A stretch of DNA of 64,000 nucleotides. Source: Vallicoccus soli (lineage in GTDB: Bacteria > Actinomycetota > Actinomycetes > Motilibacterales > Motilibacteraceae). The stretch's first letter is position 1; each line of letters starts with the position of its first letter. Positions 53,047 to 60,702 of this stretch are shown in pieces. The notes beneath the pieces are model-generated. The model was not told the DNA's origin, ran no database searches, and was given only the letters and a program-made list of their open reading frames with translations. The stretch lies in contig NZ_QZEZ01000001.1 of NCBI RefSeq assembly GCF_003594885.1, positions 682,001-746,000 on the forward strand, given 5' to 3'. Both the position numbers and the translations under genes were made by a program.

Positions 53047-53607
53047 GTGACCGCCGACACCCAGCCCGAGGTCGCCCAGCGCGGGGTCGCCCAGCACGGG
53101 GTCGCCCGGCCCGGGGCTCCCGACGTCCCCTGGCTCACCGACGAGCAGCAGGAGCACTGGCGCGCGCTCATGGCCCTGCTCATGACGCTGCCGCCGGCCC
53201 TGGACGCGCAGATCCGGCGCGACGGCGGCCTCAACACGTTCGAGTACCACGTCCTCGCGGCCCTGTCGGAGGCCCGCGCGCGGACCCTGGTGCTGAGCGA
53301 CCTCGCCGAGCTCGCACGGGGCTCGCTGTCGAGGCTGTCCCACGCGGTCACCCGGCTCGAGCGCGCGGGGTGGGTGGAGCGGCGCAGCTGCACCGAGGGC
53401 GGGGGGCGGCGCACCGAGGCGCGCCTGACGCCCGCCGGGCTGGAGAAGCTCGAGCAGGTGGCGCCGGGGCACGTCCGCGAGGTCCGCCGGCTCGTCGTCG
53501 ACGTGCTGGCGCCGGAGCAGCTCGCCGCCCTCGCCGACGCGGCCCGGGCCGTCCGGGCCGGCCCGCTGGCCGGCGCCGGGGAGGGCTGCCGCGCCGTCGA
53601 CTGCTGA
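53047..53607 (+). CDS. MarR-family transcriptional regulator
   Basis: A 186-aa winged-helix regulator: GGLNTFEYHVLAALSEAR, LSDLAELARGSLSRLSHAVTRLERAGWVERRSC and RRTEARLTPAGLEKLEQVAPGHVREVRRLVVD are typical. The GTG at 53047 is preferred because it follows TAGGAT by 7 nt, while the ATG at 53017 is inside operator site 2. The N-terminus has a triple repeat GVAQRGVAQHGVARPG coded by a 15-bp tandem repeat. It probably represses the divergent azoreductase and itself, with relief by an electrophile or quinone. Confidence 0.92.
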   Translation: MTADTQPEVAQRGVAQHGVARPGAPDVPWLTDEQQEHWRALMALLMTLPPALDAQIRRDGGLNTFEYHVLAALSEARARTLVLSDLAELARGSLSRLSHAVTRLERAGWVERRSCTEGGGRRTEARLTPAGLEKLEQVAPGHVREVRRLVVDVLAPEQLAALADAARAVRAGPLAGAGEGCRAVDC

Positions 53608-53624
53608 GCGCGGGCGCCGGGTCG

Positions 53625-53798
53625 TCAGGCGGCGTCGCGCACCGCGCGCTGCAGCGCCGCGGCGAGCTGCGGCGAGGACTCGCGGCGGTGCACGTCGCGC
53701 AGGTGCGCGGCCACCACGGCCCACAGCGCGTGGACGCCGTCGGCGCGGAAGACGCGGTGGCACCCCGGCTCGACGTCGGCGCACGTGAACCGCTGCAT
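53625..53798 (-). CDS. DUF1059-family small protein, 57 aa
   Basis: Starts MQRFTCADVEPGCHRVFRADG, matching the small DUF1059 proteins with the pattern FxCxDVxPGC; two cysteines and two histidines (Cys6, Cys13, His14 and a later HLRDVHRRE) could bind metal. Function unknown. The ATG at 53798 follows a weak GGAG. It converges on marR 17 nt away. Confidence 0.75.
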   Translation of the reverse strand: MQRFTCADVEPGCHRVFRADGVHALWAVVAAHLRDVHRRESSPQLAAALQRAVRDAA

Positions 53799-53919
53799 GC
53801 CGCCACTCCCGCCGCCCGCCCGTCCCGTCACCAGGAGCATCGGCCGCACGGGCGCCCCCTGCAGCGGGGACGCCCCCGCACCACCCGCCCGGAGCAGCGG
53901 CGGCGGGCGAGGGCCGCCC

Positions 53920-54615
53920 TCACCCGAGCGGCCGCGCGTCCGCCGGCGGCGTGCCGACGACCTGGGCGAGGTCGCGCTCCGGGCAGCGCTCGGTCGTCGC
54001 CACCGCACCGGCGACCCGGTCGAGGCGGAACCACCGCCCGGCCCGGCGCCGGCGGCACCAGGCGACCAGGTACCAGTGCCCGCCCGTGCGGGCGAGCAGG
54101 AGCGGCTCCACCGGGCGGCGCTGCGTGCTCGTCCCCGCCGCGTCGACGTAGTCGAGCACCACGACCACCCGGTCGCGCAGCGCCTCGTCGAGCACCCGCG
54201 CCGCGGGTCCGCGCCCGGGGGCGCCCTCGGTGCGGAGCCACACCCGCGACCCGAGGTCGTCGGCCGCGGCCCGGGCCGCCGGCGGCATGGCGGCGCGCAG
54301 CTTGGCGAGCGCGGACCTGCCGTCGGCGGCGAACGGCAGGTCCGGCTGCACGGACAGCGCGACCGCTACGGCGGTCGCCTCGGCGTCGGTGAACGCCAGC
54401 GGGGGCAGCGAGGCGGCCGCGTCGAGCACGTACCCGCCGCCCGGGCCGCCGGTGCCGGTGACCGGCACCCCGGCCTGCTGCAGCGCGCTGACGTCGCGCT
54501 TCACGGTGCGCAGGTGCACCTCGAAGCGGGCCGCGAGCCAGGACGCCGTACGGCCGCGCGGCCCGGCCGCGCGCAGCTCCTCGGCGAGCGCGTAGAGCCG
54601 GTCGGTCCGGTTCAC
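53920..54615 (-). CDS. WYL-domain transcriptional regulator (DeoR-like HTH)
   Basis: A 231-aa regulator with an N-terminal HTH_11 (NRTDRLYALAEELRAAGPRGRTASWLAARFEVHLRTVKRDVSALQQAGVPV) and a WYL domain (YVDAAGTSTQRRPVEPLLLARTGGHWYLVAWCRRRRAGRWFRLDRVAG), where WYL is present as such. WYL regulators sense nucleic-acid ligands or small molecules. The GTG at 54615 sits inside an inverted repeat (54605-54620), suggesting autoregulation. Divergent from the alpha/beta hydrolase gene across 72 nt. Confidence 0.92.
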   Translation of the reverse strand: MNRTDRLYALAEELRAAGPRGRTASWLAARFEVHLRTVKRDVSALQQAGVPVTGTGGPGGGYVLDAAASLPPLAFTDAEATAVAVALSVQPDLPFAADGRSALAKLRAAMPPAARAAADDLGSRVWLRTEGAPGRGPAARVLDEALRDRVVVVLDYVDAAGTSTQRRPVEPLLLARTGGHWYLVAWCRRRRAGRWFRLDRVAGAVATTERCPERDLAQVVGTPPADARPLG

Positions 54616-54620
54616 CGGAC
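54605..54620. promoter_or_regulatory. inverted repeat across the WYL regulator start
   Basis: GTCCGG and CCGGAC arms around TTCA; the start codon lies at its edge. Candidate autoregulatory site or start-codon hairpin. Confidence 0.4.
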
Positions 54621-54687
54621 GAGCATCCCAGGAGGCAGGGGAGACGGTGGCAGGACGGTGCCACCCGGGCGGGTCGAGGCTGGGGCC

Positions 54688-55554
54688 ATGACGCGCACCG
54701 ACGCCCCCACCGAGCTCTCCGCCACCCTCCCCGACGGCCGCCGCGTGGCCGTGGCCGCGTACGGCGACCCCGCCGGCCCCGCCGTCGTCCTCCTGCCGAG
54801 CGGCCCGGGCTCGCGGCGGATCGACCCCGACCCGGCGGCGACGGCCGCCGCCGGCGTGCGCCTGCTCGTCGTCGACCGCCCCGGGTACGGCGGCTCGGAC
54901 CCGCTGCCCGCGGGCGCGGTGCCGACCCTGCCCGCGGTCGCGGACGTCGTCGCGGCCGCGCTGGCGGACCTCGGGGTCCGCGACGCCGGCGTCGTCGGGT
55001 GGTCCAGCGGCGGCTGGGTCGCCGCGGCCCTCGCCGCGCGGCACCCCGACCTCGTGCGGGCCCTGGCCGTCGTCGGCAGCCCCGCCCCCGACGACGAGGT
55101 GCCGTGGGTGGGGGAGGAGCACCGGGCGGCGCTGCGCACGATGCGCCGGGACCCCGCCGGCGCGCTGGCGGCGCTGGCCGCGCAGCTGGCCCCGCTGGCC
55201 GGCACCGGCGGGGACGCCGCGCTCGTCGGCGCCGGGCCCGCGGACGAGCGGCTGCTGGCGGACCCGCAGGTGCGCGAGCGCGTCGAGGCGATGCTGCGCG
55301 AGGCCGTGCGCCCCGGCGTGCTGGGCATGGCGACGGACGTCGTCGCGGTCAACGTCTCCCCGCCCGGCTTCGACCTCGGCGCGGTCGGCGCGCGGACCAC
55401 CCTCTTCTACGCGGAGCAGGACGCGGTCGTGCCGCTGGAGGCCGGCGGGTGGTGGGCGGCGCGCGTCCCCGGCGCCCGGCTCGAGACCGTCGCCGGCGTC
55501 GGGCACCTGCTGCTGCTGCCCGCCTGGGGCCGGGTCCTCGCCGCGGTGCGCTGA
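54688..55554 (+). CDS. alpha/beta hydrolase
   Basis: A 288-aa hydrolase: oxyanion region VVLLPSGPGSRRIDP, VVDRPGYGGSDPLPAG, nucleophile Ser in [22 protein letters not shown] (GxSxG), acid Asp near YAEQDAVVPLEAG and His in VAGVGHLLLL. The substrate is unknown. The ATG at 54688 is preceded by a GAGGCT hexamer, an imperfect version of the TAGGCT box, 7 nt upstream. It converges on the siderophore operon end with 7 nt between stops, and is the likely target of the WYL regulator. Confidence 0.91.
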   Translation: MTRTDAPTELSATLPDGRRVAVAAYGDPAGPAVVLLPSGPGSRRIDPDPAATAAAGVRLLVVDRPGYGGSDPLPAGAVPTLPAVADVVAAALADLGVRDAGVVGWSSGGWVAAALAARHPDLVRALAVVGSPAPDDEVPWVGEEHRAALRTMRRDPAGALAALAAQLAPLAGTGGDAALVGAGPADERLLADPQVRERVEAMLREAVRPGVLGMATDVVAVNVSPPGFDLGAVGARTTLFYAEQDAVVPLEAGGWWAARVPGARLETVAGVGHLLLLPAWGRVLAAVR

Positions 55555-55561
55555 CCGGTCC

Positions 55562-56155
55562 TCAGCGCGGCGCCACCGCGGTCGCCGCGGCCAGCGCCGC
55601 GCCGACCACCTCGCGGCGCAGGAACGCCAGGCGGGCCCGCTTGGTCGGCAGGTCGACCTCCGGCCCGAGCTCGAACCCCGTCGCCACGAGCCGGCGCAGC
55701 GCCCGCTCGTTGCGGGCGTCCGGCTCGACGACGACCCGGCGCACCTCGGGCTCGGCGAGGACGACCGCGCCGAGGGCCAGGGCGAGCCGCCCGGTGAAAC
55801 CGCTCTCCGGCGCCTGCGCCGGCGCCAGGAGCAGGTGCACGCCCAGGTCCCCGGGCTCGACGTCGTACGTCTCCCCGACGGGGTCGGCAGCCGGCTGGTA
55901 CGTCTGCAGCAGCCCGACCGGCGCACCGTCGAGCGAGAGGAGGTACGCGTGGTGGGTGTCCAGGCCGTCGACGAAGGCGTAGACCTCACGGACCTGCTCC
56001 ACGGTGCGGTCGGTCATGCCCCAGAAGCGCGCGCGCTCCTCGCGGACCCACGCGTGCACGAGCGCCGCGTCGCGGGCGGGGTCGAGCCGGCGCACCCCGA
56101 GGGTGCGCCCGTCGCCGAACGGGTGGTCGCCCTCGGTGAGCCGGGCGTCGGTCAT
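55562..56155 (-). CDS. second siderophore-type GNAT acyltransferase (DesH-like)
   Basis: A 197-aa acyltransferase of the IucB/RhbD type (LVHAWVREERARFWGMTDRTVEQVREVYAF, DLGVHLLLAPAQAPESGFTGRLALAL, RRVVVEPDARNERALRRLVATGFELG). It is clearly related to DesC of the same operon, sharing the HAWV and VVVEPD-RN motifs, and is of identical length. AGGAGG precedes the ATG, which overlaps the stop of the acylase by 4 nt. Last gene of the operon. It probably acylates an N-hydroxylated amine with a different acyl-CoA than DesC; substrate not determinable here. Confidence 0.88.
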   Translation of the reverse strand: MTDARLTEGDHPFGDGRTLGVRRLDPARDAALVHAWVREERARFWGMTDRTVEQVREVYAFVDGLDTHHAYLLSLDGAPVGLLQTYQPAADPVGETYDVEPGDLGVHLLLAPAQAPESGFTGRLALALGAVVLAEPEVRRVVVEPDARNERALRRLVATGFELGPEVDLPTKRARLAFLRREVVGAALAAATAVAPR

Positions 56156-58248
56156 CGGTCCTCCTGGTGCTCGGGTGCGTCGGTCGGTACGGGGACGAGC
56201 TCGCCGCGGGCCCACAGCGGCGCCTGGTCCTCGGCGTGCGGTCCGGGGGCGCCGTCGGCGCCCAGGGGGACGACCCACCGGCTGGCGTCGCGGTCGGCGA
56301 GGTCCCAGACGTAGCGGGCGACCGGGCCGCGCAGGCAGAGGTCGGTGAGGCCGGGCACGCTCGCGGTGGCCAGGACGCAGTCGACGTCGCCGTGCAGGGG
56401 GGTGCCGTCGGCGGGGCGGTCGACGGCCGCCTCCCACGCCGTCCCGTCGAGCCCGTGCACGGTGCGGAGCCGGTGCGCCGCCCCCCACGGCGCGGCCGGC
56501 GCCCGGGCCGCGTCCGCGAGGGCGTCGCGCACGAGCGCGCCGGCGTCCACGCCGTGGGCCGGGAGCACGGCGAGGAGCCGCTCCAGCGCGGTCCCGATCC
56601 GCTCGAGCGGGGACAGCCACGGCGCGAGCACGTCGGGGGCGCCGGTCGGGCGGTGCAGCGGCGCGAGGAGCGGCAGGGCCGCGACCCGCTGCACCAGGGC
56701 GGCGCGCCAGGCGGCGAAGGCCCCGGCACCGGGGCTGCCCGCGTCCATCCGCCCGTCCCAGGCGAGGAGCCGGTCCCGCAGCCCGGCCGCGGGCGTGCCG
56801 GGCGCGACCGGTGCCCCGCGCAGGTGCGCGAGCAGCGCCGTCGCCGGCCCGGACGCGGTGTCGACGAGCGCGGCGGCCAGGTCGTCCACCCCGAGGCCGG
56901 TCCGCCCGGCGAGCAGCCCGTGCAGCCGCGCCGCCCGGTGGGGCGGGGCGAAGACGGTCCCGAGGTCCGCGACGTCGGGCCGCTCGTCGTTGGCGGTGAC
57001 GGCCAGCCCGTCCACCGGGAGCCCCGGCGGCACGCCGAGCGTGCCGCGCCAGGCGAGGTCGGGCTCCCAGGCCGGCACCGGCGCCCAGGCGCAGCGGGCG
57101 TCGCGGTCCGGCACCCGCCCCGCGACGAGCAGGCGCACGTCGCCCGCGGTGTCGGCGACGAGGACGCTGTTGACGGGCTCGACCCAGGCGGCGAGCGCCG
57201 CCTCGACGTCGGAGCAGGTGCGCGCGCGCAGCAGCGCCGGCAAGGCGGCGAAGCCCAGCGCGGCGTCGACCCGGGTCGGCGTGCGCAGGCTCAGCGCCTC
57301 GGCGCCGCCCCCGTCCGGACCGTCCCCCGCGGGCACCACGACCGGCCCGCGTGCGGTCTCCACGACCTCGACCTCGACCGGGTCGCCGTCGCGCACCGCG
57401 AGCACCGCCGTGCCCACCTCGGCGGGCTCCCAGCCCTCGGGGCCGAGCGCGAGCACGCGCCCGCCCTCGCGGCGCAGCCGCTCCCGGTAGAGGTCCTGGT
57501 AGTCGGCCATCGCGTTGGTGACGGCCCACGCGACCGTCCCCGTGTGCCCGAAGTGCGCGACGCCCGGCACGCCCGGGAACGCCAGGCCCACGACGTCGAC
57601 GCCCTCGTCCTCCGCGACGAGGTGGACCTGCTGGTACACCCCGGGCCGCTCGAGCACCCGGTGCGGGTCGCCCGCGAGGAGCGGGAGCCCGGAGGCCGTG
57701 CGCGCGCCGGTGACCGCGACGGCGTTGCTGCCGTCGGGCGGGCCGAGCCCGAGCGCCACCGCGAGCTCGGCGCCGAGCGCCGGGCCGTACGCGCGGAGCA
57801 CGTGCCCGCGCCACACCTTCGTCCCCACCGACCCGAAGAGCACGTGCTGGACGAGGAACACCCCGAGCGGCGTCCACGGGCGCCACGCACCGCTCCCGCC
57901 CCGGGGCAGGCCGAGGGCGCGCAGCTCCGGCGAGCGCGCGGCGCCGGCGGGGAGCCCCTCGCGGACGCCCTCGGCGTACGCGGCGACCCACCGCTGCGTG
58001 GCCGCGTCGAGGGCGGCCCAGCAGCGCCGCGCGGTGTCGTCGAGGCGCGCCCGCACCGCGAAGGCGTCCCAGGCGAGGCCGGGGGCGCCGACGTGCGCGG
58101 CGAGCACCGCCTCGCTGCGCCAGCGCTCCACCTCCAGCTGCCACGCCCGGTCCAGCGCGGTCGCCCGGCCCTGGGCGCGGGCCAGGTCGTCGAGCGACCC
58201 GGCCCGCACCGTCGGCACCCCCCACGCGTCGCGCGCGATCCCGTCCAC
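56152..58248 (-). CDS. penicillin-acylase family Ntn-hydrolase in the siderophore operon (DesG-like)
   Basis: A 698-aa N-terminal-nucleophile hydrolase. The autoprocessing site is Gly173-Ser174 in PPDGSNAVAVTGARTASGLPLLAGDPHR, giving a 173-residue alpha and about 525-residue beta subunit. WAVTNAMADYQDLYRERLR, TANDERPD and the C-terminal ATASVPGLTDLCLRGPVARYVWDL fit the family. Unlike most members it has no signal peptide: it starts VDGIARDAWGVPTVRAGSLDDLARAQGRATALDRAWQLEVERWR, directly at the mature fold. Four nucleotides follow the desD stop. A role in supplying, adding or removing an acyl group during siderophore assembly is inferred; PvdQ of pyoverdine maturation is a functional precedent in the same fold. 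Confidence 0.92.
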   Translation of the reverse strand: MDGIARDAWGVPTVRAGSLDDLARAQGRATALDRAWQLEVERWRSEAVLAAHVGAPGLAWDAFAVRARLDDTARRCWAALDAATQRWVAAYAEGVREGLPAGAARSPELRALGLPRGGSGAWRPWTPLGVFLVQHVLFGSVGTKVWRGHVLRAYGPALGAELAVALGLGPPDGSNAVAVTGARTASGLPLLAGDPHRVLERPGVYQQVHLVAEDEGVDVVGLAFPGVPGVAHFGHTGTVAWAVTNAMADYQDLYRERLRREGGRVLALGPEGWEPAEVGTAVLAVRDGDPVEVEVVETARGPVVVPAGDGPDGGGAEALSLRTPTRVDAALGFAALPALLRARTCSDVEAALAAWVEPVNSVLVADTAGDVRLLVAGRVPDRDARCAWAPVPAWEPDLAWRGTLGVPPGLPVDGLAVTANDERPDVADLGTVFAPPHRAARLHGLLAGRTGLGVDDLAAALVDTASGPATALLAHLRGAPVAPGTPAAGLRDRLLAWDGRMDAGSPGAGAFAAWRAALVQRVAALPLLAPLHRPTGAPDVLAPWLSPLERIGTALERLLAVLPAHGVDAGALVRDALADAARAPAAPWGAAHRLRTVHGLDGTAWEAAVDRPADGTPLHGDVDCVLATASVPGLTDLCLRGPVARYVWDLADRDASRWVVPLGADGAPGPHAEDQAPLWARGELVPVPTDAPEHQEDR

Positions 58249-58252
58249 GGCC

Positions 58253-60112
58253 TCAGGCCCCGTCCGGGCGGTGGGGCGCCACCGGGTTCGCCAGGGTGCC
58301 GGCGAACTGCAGCGAGGAGGCCTGGTCGGCCAGGTCCACCATCTGCAGCGTGTCGCGCAGCTGCAGCCGGTTGAGGCACGAGTGCCGGAAGCGCGGCGTG
58401 AACAGGTCGAAGCGCCGGTGCAGGGCGGGGTGCAGGTCGCGGTGCGCGGCCAGGCACGCGGCGACCGTGCGCCAGGCCGCCCCGGCGTCGAGCAGGCCGT
58501 CGCCGTCGAGCACGGCGACGAGGTGGCGCAGGAAGCCGTCGAACACGTCGGTGAACACCGACAGCAGGCGCACCTCGTCGTCGTAGTCGACGCGGACCCG
58601 CTCGACCCCGCCGGGCAGCGGGCGGTCGCCGAACACGGCCACCTCCTCGCCCACGTCCTTCATGAGCGCCCGGGACGGGACGTCGCCGCGCAGCACCAGG
58701 ATCACGTTCTCCCCGTGCGGCATGAACGCCAGGTCGTGCGCGAGCAGGCAGTGCACGACGGGTCGCAGGTACGCGTCGAGGTAGCGCTCGAACCAGGCCC
58801 GCGCCGGCAGGCCCGACCCCGCGACGAGGGCGCCGACGAGCGAGCGCCCCTCGGCGTCCCGGTGCAGCAGCGCGGCCATGGTCATGGCGCGCTCGTCGGG
58901 TGCCAGCCGCGGGACAGGGCTTTCCCGCCAGAGCGCGGCGACCATCCGCTGGTACGGCGAGCGGGTGCCCCGCCCGGCCGTGCGGTGGTACGCGTCGCCG
59001 GTGTAGCCGACCGACGCCAGCTCGCGCAGGACCGCGAAACCGCTGCCGCCGAGCTCCGGGTCGCCCGCGACGACCCCGGCCACCCAGTCGTTGATGGCGG
59101 GCGTCGCGCGCATGTACGCGGGCGACAGGCCGCGCAGGAAGCCCATGTTCTGCACCGCCAGCGCGGTCTTGACGTAGTGCCGGTCGGGCCGGTCGAGGTC
59201 GAAGAACGTCCGGATCGACTGCTGCGCCTGGTAGCGGTCCTCGCCGGTGCCCACGGGCACGAGGTCGCGGCGGCCGAGGTCGGCGGCGAACGTCACCGCG
59301 ACCCGGTGCTCCCACTGCCACGGGTGCACGGGGACGTACAGGTAGTCCGCGGGGTCGAGGCCGAGGCCGCGCAGCCGGTCCGCGAAGCGCCCGAGCTGGC
59401 CGGGGCCGAGCTGGGAGGCGTACAGGGAGCGTTCGTCGACGCCGGCACCGCACGCGAGGTGCGTGTGCTCGCGCCGCGCCGCGACCCAGACCAGGCGGAC
59501 CGGGGCGCCGGCCTCGGGCGCGTACGCCGCGGCGTCGGACACCCCGAACCCGATGCGCCCGTTGTTCGCGACGAACGCCGGGTGCCCCTCGGTCATCGAG
59601 CGCTCGACGGTCTGCAGGTCGGCCCGCGCCAGCGCCCGCGCGTCGGCGCGCCGGTGGTGCAGCTTCCAGGCCGCTCCGGCAAGGGTCGCGCTGAGCTCCT
59701 CGAGGTACGTCCCCAGCAGCCGGTCGGGCAGGCCCAGCAGGGGCTGCAGCTCGTCGACGAGGGCGAGGACGTCGAGCGGGGCGGGGAGCCCGTCGACGGT
59801 GCGCGACACCGTCGCCGGGTCGACGTCCCAGTGCTCGAGGGGCAGCACCCGCGCGGCGAACCGGTAGCGGCTCCCCGCCGGGGTGCCCAGCTCCCACCAG
59901 GTCCGCCCGAGCGCGTCCGCGGGGCCGGGGGCCGGCCCAGGGGCCGGCTCGGGCGTCAGGAGCCGCTCGTGGCTGAACTCCGCGAGCGCCTTGGTGACGA
60001 GGTGGCGGTGCGCCCGACCGACGGCCACCGGCTCGAGGTGCCCGGCGCCGAGGTCGGGGTCGGCCGCCAGGGGACCCGTCCCCGCGGCGCGGCCCAGCAC
60101 GGGCGCGCTCAT
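58253..60112 (-). CDS. desD: NRPS-independent siderophore synthetase DesD (IucA/IucC family)
   Basis: A 619-aa ATP-dependent synthetase that oligomerises and cyclises N-hydroxy-N-succinyl-cadaverine units into desferrioxamines in the cytosol. Typical motifs: EGHPAFVANNGRIGFG, YVPVHPWQWEH, QQSIRTFFDLDRPDRHYVKTALAVQNMGFLRGLSP, LLAHDLAFMPHGENVILVL and the C-terminal FerI region LFTPRFRHSCLNRLQLRDTLQMVDLAD. The ATG at 60112 overlaps the desC stop by 4 nt. Order desA-B-C-D is the same as in Streptomyces. Confidence 0.96.
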   Translation of the reverse strand: MSAPVLGRAAGTGPLAADPDLGAGHLEPVAVGRAHRHLVTKALAEFSHERLLTPEPAPGPAPGPADALGRTWWELGTPAGSRYRFAARVLPLEHWDVDPATVSRTVDGLPAPLDVLALVDELQPLLGLPDRLLGTYLEELSATLAGAAWKLHHRRADARALARADLQTVERSMTEGHPAFVANNGRIGFGVSDAAAYAPEAGAPVRLVWVAARREHTHLACGAGVDERSLYASQLGPGQLGRFADRLRGLGLDPADYLYVPVHPWQWEHRVAVTFAADLGRRDLVPVGTGEDRYQAQQSIRTFFDLDRPDRHYVKTALAVQNMGFLRGLSPAYMRATPAINDWVAGVVAGDPELGGSGFAVLRELASVGYTGDAYHRTAGRGTRSPYQRMVAALWRESPVPRLAPDERAMTMAALLHRDAEGRSLVGALVAGSGLPARAWFERYLDAYLRPVVHCLLAHDLAFMPHGENVILVLRGDVPSRALMKDVGEEVAVFGDRPLPGGVERVRVDYDDEVRLLSVFTDVFDGFLRHLVAVLDGDGLLDAGAAWRTVAACLAAHRDLHPALHRRFDLFTPRFRHSCLNRLQLRDTLQMVDLADQASSLQFAGTLANPVAPHRPDGA

Positions 60113-60702
60113 GCGAGCACCCCCGCCAGGGCGCTCGCCGCGAAGCCCTCGGGCGTGCAGGTGCTGACGACGGCGGTCTTGCACCCCAGGTCGAGCGGGC
60201 CGTGCTCCACGAACCCGGCGGCGCGGTTCTTCGCCCGTACGGCCGTGTTGCGCTCGTCGGGCTCGACCACCACGCGGCGCGCCCCCGGCCGGTCGAGGCA
60301 GAAGCGCACGACCGCCGCCATGACCGCGGACGTCAGCCCGTGGAGCGGGGCGGTGCCCTGCGCCGGCGGCGCCACGAGCAGGTGCATGCCGACGTCGCCG
60401 GGGGAGGCGTCCCAGTGCCCGACGAGCTCGCGGTGGCGCGGGTCGTACGTCTCGGCGAGGAAGGCCGGCGCCCCGTCCACGCGGCCGAGCCACGCGTCGT
60501 GGTGCGGGTCCGCGGCGATCGCGGCGTAGGCGGTCCGGACGTCCTCGCGGGACGCGCCCTGCATGAGCCAGGACGCGCAGCGCGGGTGGGTGACCCACGC
60601 GTGCAGCAGGTCGGCGTCGCGGTCCACGACCACCGGCTCCAGCGCGAGGACGCCGACGGGGGTGCGCGCCGACCAGGTGGGCGCGAGCGGGACAGCGCTC
60701 AC
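60109..60702 (-). CDS. desC: N-hydroxycadaverine acyltransferase DesC (GNAT)
   Basis: A 197-aa GNAT acyltransferase adding succinyl or acetyl to N-hydroxycadaverine. LLHAWVTHPRCASWLMQGASREDVRTAYAAIAADPHHDAWLG, SPGDVGMHLLVAPPAQGTAPLHGLTSAVMAAVVRFCLDRPGARRVVVEPDERNTAVRAKNRAAGFVEHG is the family core. The GTG at 60702 overlaps the desB stop by 4 nt. An upstream in-frame ATG would add a 49-residue Gly/Arg-rich shadow of the desB 3' end and is rejected. Confidence 0.95.
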   Translation of the reverse strand: MSAVPLAPTWSARTPVGVLALEPVVVDRDADLLHAWVTHPRCASWLMQGASREDVRTAYAAIAADPHHDAWLGRVDGAPAFLAETYDPRHRELVGHWDASPGDVGMHLLVAPPAQGTAPLHGLTSAVMAAVVRFCLDRPGARRVVVEPDERNTAVRAKNRAAGFVEHGPLDLGCKTAVVSTCTPEGFAASALAGVLA

